Below, piece by piece: positions 1-6,085 of a stretch of DNA of 6,085 nucleotides; the stretch's first letter is position 1; each line of letters begins with the position of its first letter. Source of the stretch: Candidatus Aminicenantota bacterium (GTDB lineage Bacteria > Acidobacteriota > Aminicenantia > Aminicenantales > UBA8522); contig DQHV01000002.1 of NCBI GenBank assembly GCA_003524335.1, positions 9,581 to 15,665 on the forward strand, read 5' to 3'. The notes below the pieces were generated by a model that was not told the DNA's origin, searched no databases, and worked only from the letters and a program-made list of their open reading frames with translations. The translations under genes were made by a program, and so were the position numbers.

Positions 1-1619
1 ACAGTATCGCCCTTCCAGGTGGCTCGGTACCGCCATTGCCTGAACCCCGGGTTGACGACCACGATATCTTCGGTCCTGACCGGCAGAGGGTAAGCCACTT
101 CGACACTGTCGCCGGCGCGAAGCTGTCCCAGTTCGAGATAATTCCCGAACGGCCGCGGGGCATTCGGCAAATCCGCGCCGTTCATACGGACAGTCATCTC
201 GGCGGCGCTGGTGAACTCCGGAATACGGACTCTCACCCCGCTGTCCACGTTCAGGGCGATCCGGAGGAGGCCGCGGTAGGGCTGCTGGCAGCGAATCTCC
301 GCTTGGGGAAGTTTCTTGTCGATATGCATGTTGACGGACAAGGTTCCGGCCTCGAAACGCGCGGCGTTCTTCCACAAGATAAAAAGCCCATGCAGGCCTG
401 AGCCGCCGCAGCAGTTCTGGAGAGCCCGCACCTTGTCCTTCAGCTCCGGGCCGCCCCAGTGGGCGTTCAGTGTTTCGCGACAGGCCAGGATATGATTCGG
501 CGAGCTCCAGCCGGCCCAGGCGCCCAGGACGCGTCCGCCGATGTCGCGGTAGGTGAACTGCGCTGTGTCGGGGCGGGCGTTGTCGGACTCCAGCCAGGAG
601 GCGTCCCGAACCTGGCTCTCCACGTAATGGTTCCGCGCCAGACGTTCCATGTCGTCCCAGTACTCAGGATGTCCATGGTTAGCGAGAGTGACGCCGATGC
701 CCGCGAAATCCATCAGGGCGCAGGTCTCGCAGGCGATAACGTCGCCCTGTCGTCCGATGACCTCGGGCAGGAAGCCGAAGCTTGTGCCGGTCGTCTTGAC
801 GTACCGATACAGAGCGTCGATACGGCTGTAGAGGATGGAGTCGCCGGTTGTCAGCGCATAGTCGGCGGCCCCGACCATCGACCTCAGGTTGCCGTGCATG
901 TGCCCCGACGGGCCAAAGGTGTTGTCGGGAGTGAAAGTGCGGCCGTGGACGATCGTGCGGTCGACAAGAATGCGGGCCGCCTCTAAGCCGGCTTCGCATC
1001 CGAGCAGGCGCGCCGCGACCATGAGACTCTTGATCGCGAATCCATCCCCCTGAAAGCGGCCGGAGCGCAGGCCGCTCGACATCCCCTCGGCCATTTTCTG
1101 TGCCGCCTTCCGCAGGGCGTCATCGCCGCTGTCGACGGCGGCCGTGACCAGAGCATAAAGGGTCAAGGAGGCGTCTCCCCAATCGGCCACTGGCTTGCTG
1201 TAAGAGGTCGCGGGACGATGAAGAAGTCCGTCGGAGGGATCGATTAATGATAGGACCTTACGCCGCCAGACTTTTTCGGTGGCCGCTTCCCGGCCGGCCA
1301 TCCGGCGGAGCATGACGGCGCCTTGCCACTGCCGGGTCATCACATCACCGAAATCCGGCCAATCGTGCGCGGCTTCGGCGGGCTGAGTCCAAAACACGTT
1401 GAAATACGGAAGCCCATCCGCATCGACAAGGCGTTCAAAGTAGTTGATAGAGTTTGCGGCATAACTCTCCAGATTAAAAGAAGGCGGCATGGCCGCAGGT
1501 CCTTCACCGCTCTCCTGTGGCTTTATGCGAACGCGCTCTTTCAGCCAAAGCGGGGCGACGACGCCGGAAACGACAGCCGATGAAGCGCCCTTGATAAAAT
1601 CGCGTCTCGAAAGGCTCAT
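1..1619 (-). CDS. GH127/DUF1680-like glycoside hydrolase (beta-L-arabinofuranosidase-type), Tat-exported, 3' end beyond window
   Basis: The frame starts at the ATG ending at 1619 and stays open through 539 codons to the left edge, so the C-terminus is missing. A GGAGAG Shine-Dalgarno lies 7 nt before the ATG. Residues 4-10 (SRRDFIK) plus a small-residue stretch to about 23 form a twin-arginine signal. The catalytic (alpha/alpha)-barrel region spans about 50-420. Family landmarks visible: H242 in HMHGNL followed by VGAADYALTTGD, resembling the HANTQ...GAA..Y..TGD segment of GH127; E298 and C300 in ETCAL; the paired cysteines C403-C404 in NCCGGSG. In characterised HypBA1 the equivalent Glu, Cys and Cys-Cys bind zinc and one Cys is the nucleophile. 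E285 (FLPEVI) is a candidate acid/base. Residues about 425-515 resemble the beta-sandwich of the family (VRIPEF..., LRAGDSVEV.YPLPVR). Family assignment is good; substrate is unknown, and GH127 relatives act on several sugars. It lies 28 nt after the deacylase gene and is probably co-transcribed with it. Confidence 0.8.
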   Translation of the reverse strand, partial: MSLSRRDFIKGASSAVVSGVVAPLWLKERVRIKPQESGEGPAAMPPSFNLESYAANSINYFERLVDADGLPYFNVFWTQPAEAAHDWPDFGDVMTRQWQGAVMLRRMAGREAATEKVWRRKVLSLIDPSDGLLHRPATSYSKPVADWGDASLTLYALVTAAVDSGDDALRKAAQKMAEGMSSGLRSGRFQGDGFAIKSLMVAARLLGCEAGLEAARILVDRTIVHGRTFTPDNTFGPSGHMHGNLRSMVGAADYALTTGDSILYSRIDALYRYVKTTGTSFGFLPEVIGRQGDVIACETCALMDFAGIGVTLANHGHPEYWDDMERLARNHYVESQVRDASWLESDNARPDTAQFTYRDIGGRVLGAWAGWSSPNHILACRETLNAHWGGPELKDKVRALQNCCGGSGLHGLFILWKNAARFEAGTLSVNMHIDKKLPQAEIRCQQPYRGLLRIALNVDSGVRVRIPEFTSAAEMTVRMNGADLPNAPRPFGNYLELGQLRAGDSVEVAYPLPVRTEDIVVVNPGFRQWRYRATWKGDT

Positions 1620-1626
1620 GGTACCG

Positions 1627-1632
1627 CTCTCC
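1627..1632 (-). promoter_or_regulatory. Ribosome binding site of the GH127-like gene
   Basis: On the minus strand GGAGAG stands 7 nt before the ATG ending at 1619. It lies inside the 28-nt gap after the deacylase stop codon (1648-1650). It supports this start codon, which also gives a complete Tat leader. No room is left for an obvious promoter or terminator, so readthrough from the deacylase gene is likely. Confidence 0.7.
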
Positions 1633-1647
1633 GGATCAGCCCAGTTA

Positions 1648-3345
1648 TTAAACCCTCTTTTTGAGAATCTTCCCTGGAAGCCGGCCGGTGTGATCACCAT
1701 GCTCTACGACCACCTGGCCGTTGACGATCACGTATTCCACTCCGACGGGGTACTGATGGGGATTGACCCAAGTCGCCCGGTCGGCAATTTTACCCGGGTC
1801 AAAAACGACCAGGTCGGCATAGTATCCGGACTGGAGCAGTCCCCTTTTTTCGAAACCGAACCGGGAGGCCGGGATCGCCGTCATCTTGTTGATCATTTTC
1901 TCAAGCGGCACGATTTTTTCTTCCCGCACGTATTTTCCCAGCGCCCGTGGGAAAGTCCCGTAGTTCCGGGGATGAGGCTTTCCCGAGCTCAGAATTCCGT
2001 AGGGAGCAATGGCGGACCCATCGCAGCCGACGCCGACCAGCGGATGGGTCAGGATCTTTTTCAAGACATCTTCATTGCCATAGAAAGTGATCATGCCGAC
2101 CATGGACTTTTCTTCGACGAGAAGATCTCTTATGAAATCATACGGCTGTTTGTCCATCTCCCGGGCGGCTTCCAGAATGTTCTTTCCTTGGAGATGTTTG
2201 TTTTTATCCAGGACTACGTCTGAAATGAGCACCTTGTCCCAGGAGCCTAGCCTATCTTCATGCGTCGCGAGATGAGAACGTAGCTTCTCGTCAAGCGCAG
2301 GATCTTGAAGACGACGGAGGAAATCCTCGGTTGTCCCTTCCCTTGCCCAAAGAGGAAAGTAGCTGCTCAGACCCGTTGAGCCGGCGATATAAGGATAGCG
2401 GTCGCAGAAGAGGTTCACACCCTGTTGTTTGGCCTGATCGATTTTGGCCAGGGCCGCATCGACCTTCGGCCAGTTGCGGTGGCCGCCGACCTTGAGATGG
2501 GCGATCTGCAGGCGCACGCCGGAATCCCTGGCCGCGGCGATACATTCATCCAGGGATTCAAGGATTCCCTCATCCTCATCCCGCATGTGGGTGGCATATG
2601 TGCCGTTGAACCTCGCGACTACGCGGCAGAGCTCGGTGAGCTCGTCGGGTCGGGCAAAACTCCCGGGGGTATACTCGAGGCCGGAGGAAAGCCCGAAAGC
2701 GCCGGCGCGCATGTGCTCTTCGACCAGACTCTTCATCTTCTCGAGTTCTTCGGGAGAAGGAGGCCGGTCGTTGAACCCCATCGCCGCACCTCGTATGGCC
2801 CCATGCCCGAGGAGGGTCGAGTAGTTAAGGGCTGTCCCTTTTTCTTCGAGCCGGCCGAAGAACCCGGCCATATCTTTCCAGGTGAGGTCGAGGCCGTAAA
2901 CGGTTTTCGCGTTTTCCTTTAACTCCTCGAAAATGGAATCGGGCACGGGGAAAGCGGACCCGCCGCAGTTTCCGCTCACGAGTGTCGTGATTCCCTGATG
3001 GATGACGCTCTCCGCCTTGGGGTTGATGATCAGGCTGACATCCGTGTGGTCGTGCGCGTCGATAAACCCGGGAGAAACGGCCAGGCCCTTGCCTTCGATG
3101 ACCAGCTTCCCGCGGCTGGCTTTGGCTTTTCCGACCGTTTGAATCGTTTCCCCAACGATGCCGATATCCGCCTCGAAGGAACGACCTCCCTGCCCGTCAT
3201 AAACCAGGGCATCGGTGATGACGATATCATAGGCTTTTTTTGAGTTGCAACCCTGGAGCAGCGGCCCATATCCGCCGAGACCCGCCAAGGCTGCCGTTTT
3301 GGCGGTCTGCTTCAGAAAATCCCGTCGGTTCATCGGTTTTTTCAT
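1648..3345 (-). CDS. N-acyl-D-amino-acid deacylase (D-aminoacylase), Tat lipoprotein
   Basis: A 565-residue amidohydrolase-superfamily enzyme expected to hydrolyse N-acyl-D-amino acids to a carboxylate and a free D-amino acid. The N-terminus has a Tat motif (NRRDFLK, 6-12), a short hydrophobic stretch and a lipobox-like LLQGC with C33, so it is probably an exported lipoprotein. The metal site matches Alcaligenes D-aminoacylase: H98 and H100 (HDH), C127 (GNCGG), H253 (THMRDE) and H283 (AHLKVGG). Spacings H100-C127 (27) and H253-H283 (30) equal those recalled for H69-C96 and H220-H250 there. D442 (GCDGS) matches the catalytic Asp366. The stretch from H283 to D442 is about 40 residues longer than in the Alcaligenes enzyme. 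The C-terminus shows the usual PASRFGF and GYYADLVVFDP returning to the small beta-domain. Start choice: GGGAGGAG just before the ATG ending at 3345, and this ATG includes the Tat motif; M5 is a weaker alternative. Which D-residue it prefers cannot be read from the sequence. Confidence 0.92.
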   Translation of the reverse strand: MKKPMNRRDFLKQTAKTAALAGLGGYGPLLQGCNSKKAYDIVITDALVYDGQGGRSFEADIGIVGETIQTVGKAKASRGKLVIEGKGLAVSPGFIDAHDHTDVSLIINPKAESVIHQGITTLVSGNCGGSAFPVPDSIFEELKENAKTVYGLDLTWKDMAGFFGRLEEKGTALNYSTLLGHGAIRGAAMGFNDRPPSPEELEKMKSLVEEHMRAGAFGLSSGLEYTPGSFARPDELTELCRVVARFNGTYATHMRDEDEGILESLDECIAAARDSGVRLQIAHLKVGGHRNWPKVDAALAKIDQAKQQGVNLFCDRYPYIAGSTGLSSYFPLWAREGTTEDFLRRLQDPALDEKLRSHLATHEDRLGSWDKVLISDVVLDKNKHLQGKNILEAAREMDKQPYDFIRDLLVEEKSMVGMITFYGNEDVLKKILTHPLVGVGCDGSAIAPYGILSSGKPHPRNYGTFPRALGKYVREEKIVPLEKMINKMTAIPASRFGFEKRGLLQSGYYADLVVFDPGKIADRATWVNPHQYPVGVEYVIVNGQVVVEHGDHTGRLPGKILKKRV

Positions 3346-3350
3346 GCGCG

Positions 3351-3358
3351 CTCCTCCC
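3351..3358 (-). promoter_or_regulatory. Strong Shine-Dalgarno of the deacylase gene
   Basis: On the minus strand GGGAGGAG ends 5 nt before the ATG ending at 3345. It is the strongest ribosome binding site in the window and fixes the start, leaving the Tat leader intact. Confidence 0.75.
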
Positions 3359-3379
3359 GGCCGAAATCAGAATGCCCCT

Positions 3380-3408
3380 ATTCTTTAAAAAGCGACAGCC
3401 GGAGTCAA
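3380..3408 (-). promoter_or_regulatory. Candidate sigma70-type promoter for the deacylase-glycosidase operon
   Basis: On the minus strand TTGACT (3403-3408) is followed after exactly 17 nt by AAGAAT (3380-3385), which matches TATAAT at four of six positions. A start site near 3373 would give a 5' leader of roughly 28 nt including the Shine-Dalgarno. The position, just before the first gene of the left unit and after a 191-bp gap, fits. The -10 element is weak and the host's sigma preferences are unknown. Confidence 0.4.
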
Positions 3409-3451
3409 GCGATGAAAACGAAACCCCGCGACTCGCCGCTGGACTTATCCT

Positions 3452-3474
3452 TCCTGCCGTCAGGCACGGCCGGA
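3452..3474. repeat. Imperfect palindrome in the intergenic gap
   Basis: GCCGT (3456-3460) and ACGGC (3466-3470) flank a 5-nt loop. After one T/C mismatch the pairing continues for three more pairs (TCC 3452-3454 with GGA 3472-3474). There is no T-run on either side, so it is not a standard intrinsic terminator. It sits about 45 bp upstream of the candidate -35 element and could be an operator or a processing hairpin, or have no function. Confidence 0.35.
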
Positions 3475-3509
3475 GAGCTAGGATGGCTGGGCTTAGCTAA
3501 CATTGGTCA

Positions 3510-3533
3510 AGGGAAGACTTGATCTCTTGCCCT
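3510..3533 (-). terminator. Weak hairpin after the GT2 stop codon, possible terminator
   Basis: Starting 3 nt after the TAG of the GT2 gene, the minus strand reads AGGG-c-AAGA, a 7-nt loop, then TCTTCCCT: eight pairs with one bulged C. A competing smaller stem (TCAAG 3507-3511 with CTTGA 3518-3522) overlaps it. There is no U-tract, only TTGACC, so termination would be poor or factor-assisted. The call rests mainly on position between the two units. Confidence 0.25.
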
Positions 3534-3536
3534 CCC

Positions 3537-4316
3537 CTATTTCAGGAAACGTTTCCGTTGGGTGATCCTGACCTTCAAACCAATCCAGAGATATCTGAAA
3601 TACTTGTATAGCTTCATCTGCGACTCACCTTCGGATCGCGCCTTCCAAGCGCTGGGTATTTCCAGGACATTCACGTTGAGACGCAGCGGTTTGAGGATGC
3701 TTTCGAATACGAAGGAGTGTCCAATCTCCTCCCACTCAATGGCCTGGATCAATGGCACCGGGTAGATTCGATAACCAAACGTAAAATCGGTGATGTTTTC
3801 CCAATAGAGGAGCGAGAAGACCTTTTGAAAGAGATAATTTAATAGGGTCTTCACGGCGGGATAACCTTCGAAAGAGCTTCCTTTCAACCAGCGCGATGCC
3901 GAAATGATCCCTTCAGGATTCCTCCTTGCCTCGCTGATGAGATCACCGACACTTCGCGGATCTGACTCGCCATCACTGAACATGACGATGACATGACTTC
4001 CTCTGGCGGCAAGAAGGCCCTCCCTCAGTGCTCCTCCCAGGGAAGGGAGTTTCTGCGGGATAACCCTGATCCGTCCGGCATATTTCTCCCTTAATTCATT
4101 GCAGGCAGAGAGAACCTCAGCGGTGGTTTTGTGACAGACAATAATAATAACTTCCAGGATGTTTTCTCCGGCATATTCGAAAATGGCGTCGATGGTCTGG
4201 TATAGCGATCTGACTTCGTTAATTACCGGCAAGACAACCGATGCTGATTCGAAGCCACCCTCTTGCCGGTCATAGCCATGCTTACTGACACTTTCCTGCG
4301 CTGCATTTATCTTCAT
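3537..4316 (-). CDS. Family 2 glycosyltransferase (GT-A fold, polyprenyl-phosphate sugar synthase-like)
   Basis: 259 residues. A GT2 Rossmann-like nucleotide-sugar domain begins at about 25 (SVVLPVINE, the VxIPxYNE motif), with LGGALREGLLAARG at 93-106 matching the usual G...A...G...A..G helix. The metal/nucleotide motif is SDGESDP (114-120), a D-x-E-x-D-P form rather than the DADLQHP of classical dolichol-phosphate mannosyltransferases. SASRWLKGSSFEG (139-151) and ITDFTFGYRIYP (175-186) match the G-S-R-x-x-x-G and D.T.GFR.Y segments of that group. The basic tail (KVRITQRKRFLK) has no clear membrane pair, so the enzyme is probably cytoplasmic and peripheral. It probably moves a sugar from a nucleotide to a lipid phosphate or glycan; donor and acceptor cannot be assigned. 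The ATG lies within the ATGA overlap with the upstream membrane-protein gene, with only a weak GGGGAA in front, so translational coupling is likely. That pairing suggests a donor-maker plus donor-user pair. Confidence 0.85.
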   Translation of the reverse strand: MKINAAQESVSKHGYDRQEGGFESASVVLPVINEVRSLYQTIDAIFEYAGENILEVIIIVCHKTTAEVLSACNELREKYAGRIRVIPQKLPSLGGALREGLLAARGSHVIVMFSDGESDPRSVGDLISEARRNPEGIISASRWLKGSSFEGYPAVKTLLNYLFQKVFSLLYWENITDFTFGYRIYPVPLIQAIEWEEIGHSFVFESILKPLRLNVNVLEIPSAWKARSEGESQMKLYKYFRYLWIGLKVRITQRKRFLK

Positions 4317-6070
4317 TTGCGGTTCCCCGCTGGATCTGTGTCGAAGGGCATTATTAACTCAATGATCGTAAAAGGGCCGAAGTGCTCAAGTTCATGACCT
4401 TTTTTTTGAACCAGGTCATCGAGGGCGGGGAAATATGCCAGATTGACCTTGCTCCAGGTAAAATTATATGGCGCTGCTCTACTTCCCTCTATGACGATGT
4501 ATCTGACCCGATATTTCCGCAATGCTTCCATGAGCCGGTCCTGAAATGCAGGAAAGAGAGGTGATCCAGCGCGGGGTAGCGTCTCCCCCGGGTGGAACCA
4601 GAGGACCGGATTGACCGACAGCCTTCCCGTTAAGGCATAGAGAACCGAGCTGTCGCCAAGGAGATAAAAATTGCCGGTATGGCGTTGGAAAAAATCGACA
4701 ATCCTCAGAAAGTGTTCCGGTGTGCCGCGGTAGCTCTTGGGCGCACCCCAGACAAGGAATGAGAGAGCTCCGGGCTTTTCTTGTTGGGGGCCTTCATTGG
4801 TCTTTTTCTTATAGATGAAATCATGGACCATTCTTGTCGCGTTTACTCGCCGGTCAAAATTCCAGGCGCACCAGAGGGAGCTCCCGATGAGAATGAAACT
4901 CATCAGGGATAAAACTGATCGTTGGCGCAGGGAACGAACCGTGGGATCGTTAGACCGGTCCTGACCCCACACTCCCTGGAGGGAGAGGTGCGTCAGTCCC
5001 AGACTTATAAAGATCAGCGGAACACCATTCTCGCGCTGGTTATTCGTCAGGATCACAAACAGAAAGCAGATAAGGAGGAAAAACTGAGCGAGGAACAGAG
5101 GGAAGAGATGCTTTTCCATCCTCCGGCCCAGCGCTTTCCAGTGAGGTCTCGTTCCGGAGATAATGAACCGTAGGCAGACTAAGAGCGTACCTCCGAGGAA
5201 AAGCATAGTCACGAGGGCAAAAGGGGAAAACAACTGCCAATGAGAGATCATGTATTCGATAGTGTCTGCAAAATTACGGGAGATGACCCAGGCCATGCGA
5301 TCCCTCCCGGTTTCAGCAGGGAGTTGAAAGAAATATACTTTCAGGAGTTCGAAATCAATTCCGAGAATGTGGTAAAGCGCCCACAGTGAGAGAGATGCAG
5401 CCAATGTGCCTGCCAGCAGTGATCGGGCAAGCGCAATAAGGTTCCTTCTTTCTGCGACCAACAAAATCGCGCCAACAAGAGCAGCACCGAAAATAGTCGG
5501 AATCTGCTTACTCAAAAAAGCGCTTACCGTCACGACGGGAAGGGAAATAGATATCAACTGTTTCAGCAAGGGCCTGGACGTGCGTATCGACAGGCAGGCC
5601 AGAAAGATCAGAAGAAAGGTGAAGAAATAGGCATGTTGATCCTGGACAGGAATACCGAAGGGAGTATAAAAGACGACTCCACTGAGAAGCGCATAGAAGA
5701 AAGAAAGCCGTAATGTCCCTCCGAATATTCGCAAAAAGAAAAATACGAGGACGCAAAAAAGTCCGTTGAATATTGCGGCATGCAGACAATAGACGAACCA
5801 GTTGATCCCAAAGAGCTTGAAAATAAAGGCCTGGAGATAGATGGGCAAAATGGCGTTGGGTAGTGTAAAATCATGAAATGGTACCTGGCCGGACAGGATT
5901 CTCCAACCACCATCAAAAACCGTGGAGTGGTCTTGAGGCATATAACCGATCCTGCCGTAATAGAGACAATAGAGTATGCCGACCAGCAGAAGGATAAAGG
6001 AGAGGGTAATGGCAGGGGAAAATCTATTTTTTATGTCATTGGCCAAAACGATGTTATCCCCGGGCAGCAT
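4313..6070 (-). CDS. Polytopic membrane glycosyltransferase-like protein (GT-C/GT39-like) with C-terminal soluble domain
   Basis: 585 residues from the ATG ending at 6070. About eleven or twelve hydrophobic segments can be seen (roughly 18-38, 73-91, 93-114, 122-139, 146-161, 172-186, 190-206, 212-236, 282-304, 322-341, 348-365, 384-402), followed by a soluble tail of about 180 residues. After the first segment comes QDHSTVFDGGWRILSGQVPF (46-65) and then HDF, the acidic first outer loop and 'D.G...G..PY.DF' pattern common in GT-C transferases that use polyprenyl-phosphate sugars; D47 and D53 are candidate catalytic or metal residues. The tail contains YLLGDSSVLYALTGR and RVRYIVIEGS, resembling the extracytoplasmic C-terminal domains of such proteins. 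The acceptor is unknown. The start is uncertain: the frame is open upstream to the right edge, no Shine-Dalgarno is visible, and a TTG at codon 9 is another option. A nonenzymatic O-antigen-related membrane protein is the main alternative. Confidence 0.75.
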   Translation of the reverse strand: MLPGDNIVLANDIKNRFSPAITLSFILLLVGILYCLYYGRIGYMPQDHSTVFDGGWRILSGQVPFHDFTLPNAILPIYLQAFIFKLFGINWFVYCLHAAIFNGLFCVLVFFFLRIFGGTLRLSFFYALLSGVVFYTPFGIPVQDQHAYFFTFLLIFLACLSIRTSRPLLKQLISISLPVVTVSAFLSKQIPTIFGAALVGAILLVAERRNLIALARSLLAGTLAASLSLWALYHILGIDFELLKVYFFQLPAETGRDRMAWVISRNFADTIEYMISHWQLFSPFALVTMLFLGGTLLVCLRFIISGTRPHWKALGRRMEKHLFPLFLAQFFLLICFLFVILTNNQRENGVPLIFISLGLTHLSLQGVWGQDRSNDPTVRSLRQRSVLSLMSFILIGSSLWCAWNFDRRVNATRMVHDFIYKKKTNEGPQQEKPGALSFLVWGAPKSYRGTPEHFLRIVDFFQRHTGNFYLLGDSSVLYALTGRLSVNPVLWFHPGETLPRAGSPLFPAFQDRLMEALRKYRVRYIVIEGSRAAPYNFTWSKVNLAYFPALDDLVQKKGHELEHFGPFTIIELIMPFDTDPAGNRK

Positions 6071-6085
6071 GCCGGCAAAAATAAT

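Larger units (their letters stand above)
3346..3536. other. Intergenic region between two co-directional units
   Basis: This 191-bp stretch lies between the GT2 stop and the deacylase start and holds no convincing gene. It contains the weak hairpin, the imperfect palindrome, the candidate promoter and the Shine-Dalgarno listed separately. It is the only non-coding stretch of note in the window. Confidence 0.8.

Noticed and set aside
36..986. Plus-strand open frames at 36-401 and 459-986
   Set aside because: They lie antisense to the GH127-like gene, whose own frame is open without a stop and has clear family motifs and a Tat leader. The plus-strand translations show no recognisable domain and are typical shadows in GC-rich coding DNA.
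1..1619. Frameshifted or pseudogene state for the left gene
   Set aside because: Reading the minus strand codon by codon from the ATG at 1619 gives no stop or frame break, and motifs appear in the expected family order. It is simply cut by the window edge.
1489..2922. Plus-strand open frames at 1489-2223 and 2425-2922
   Set aside because: Both are antisense to the deacylase or span its junction with the glycosidase gene; the opposite strand carries the conserved metal ligands, and these translations look like no known family.
3505..3510. TTGACC as a -35 element for the deacylase operon
   Set aside because: No acceptable -10 hexamer stands 16-18 nt downstream; the TTGACT at 3403-3408 has a better partner at 17 nt.
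4130..4155. Short ATT/TTA-rich run in the GT2 gene (ataataataa)
   Set aside because: It encodes the hydrophobic VIIIV strand of the GT2 fold and is too short to count as a repeat element.
1..6085. CRISPR array, tRNA, rRNA, insertion sequence or integrase
   Set aside because: No regularly spaced repeats, no cloverleaf-like segment, no transposase or integrase motif and no terminal inverted repeats were seen on either strand.

Overview
The window carries four protein-coding genes, all on the minus strand, covering almost all of its length. Read in the direction of transcription (right to left) they are: (1) a polytopic membrane protein of the GT-C glycosyltransferase type (4313-6070); (2) a family 2 glycosyltransferase (3537-4316) overlapping it by 4 nt; (3) a Tat-exported, probably lipid-anchored N-acyl-D-amino-acid deacylase (D-aminoacylase, 1648-3345); (4) a Tat-exported GH127/DUF1680-like glycosidase (1-1619) whose 3' end runs off the left edge. 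The fourth gene is easy to miss because no stop codon lies inside the window, but its reading frame is open for all 539 visible codons and carries clear family motifs.

The layout suggests two transcription units. The two glycosyltransferase genes share an ATGA stop/start overlap and look like part of a surface-glycan or lipid-linked-sugar assembly cluster that continues to the right. A 191-bp gap (3346-3536) follows. It holds a weak hairpin just after the GT2 stop, an imperfect palindrome, and a plausible sigma70-type promoter (TTGACT, 17-nt spacer, AAGAAT) about 35 nt before the deacylase start codon. The deacylase and the glycosidase are 28 nt apart, each with its own Shine-Dalgarno, and look like a two-gene (or longer) catabolic operon. 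Both products carry twin-arginine signals (NRRDFLK, SRRDFIK), so both would act folded outside the cytoplasmic membrane.

Organism: a bacterium with a Tat system, probably diderm, of moderate to high GC on the left half and visibly lower GC on the right half. Tat-exported D-aminoacylases and carbohydrate-active enzymes with RRDFxK leaders are common in Acidobacteriota, Aminicenantes, Planctomycetota and similar environmental lineages; that placement is an impression, not a result. No tRNA, rRNA, CRISPR array, insertion sequence or integrase was seen.

I see no plainly new system. The points most worth a second look are the pairing of an exported D-aminoacylase with a GH127-like cysteine glycosidase, the divergent active-site context of that glycosidase, the composition break between the two units, and the coupled GT2/GT-C pair.
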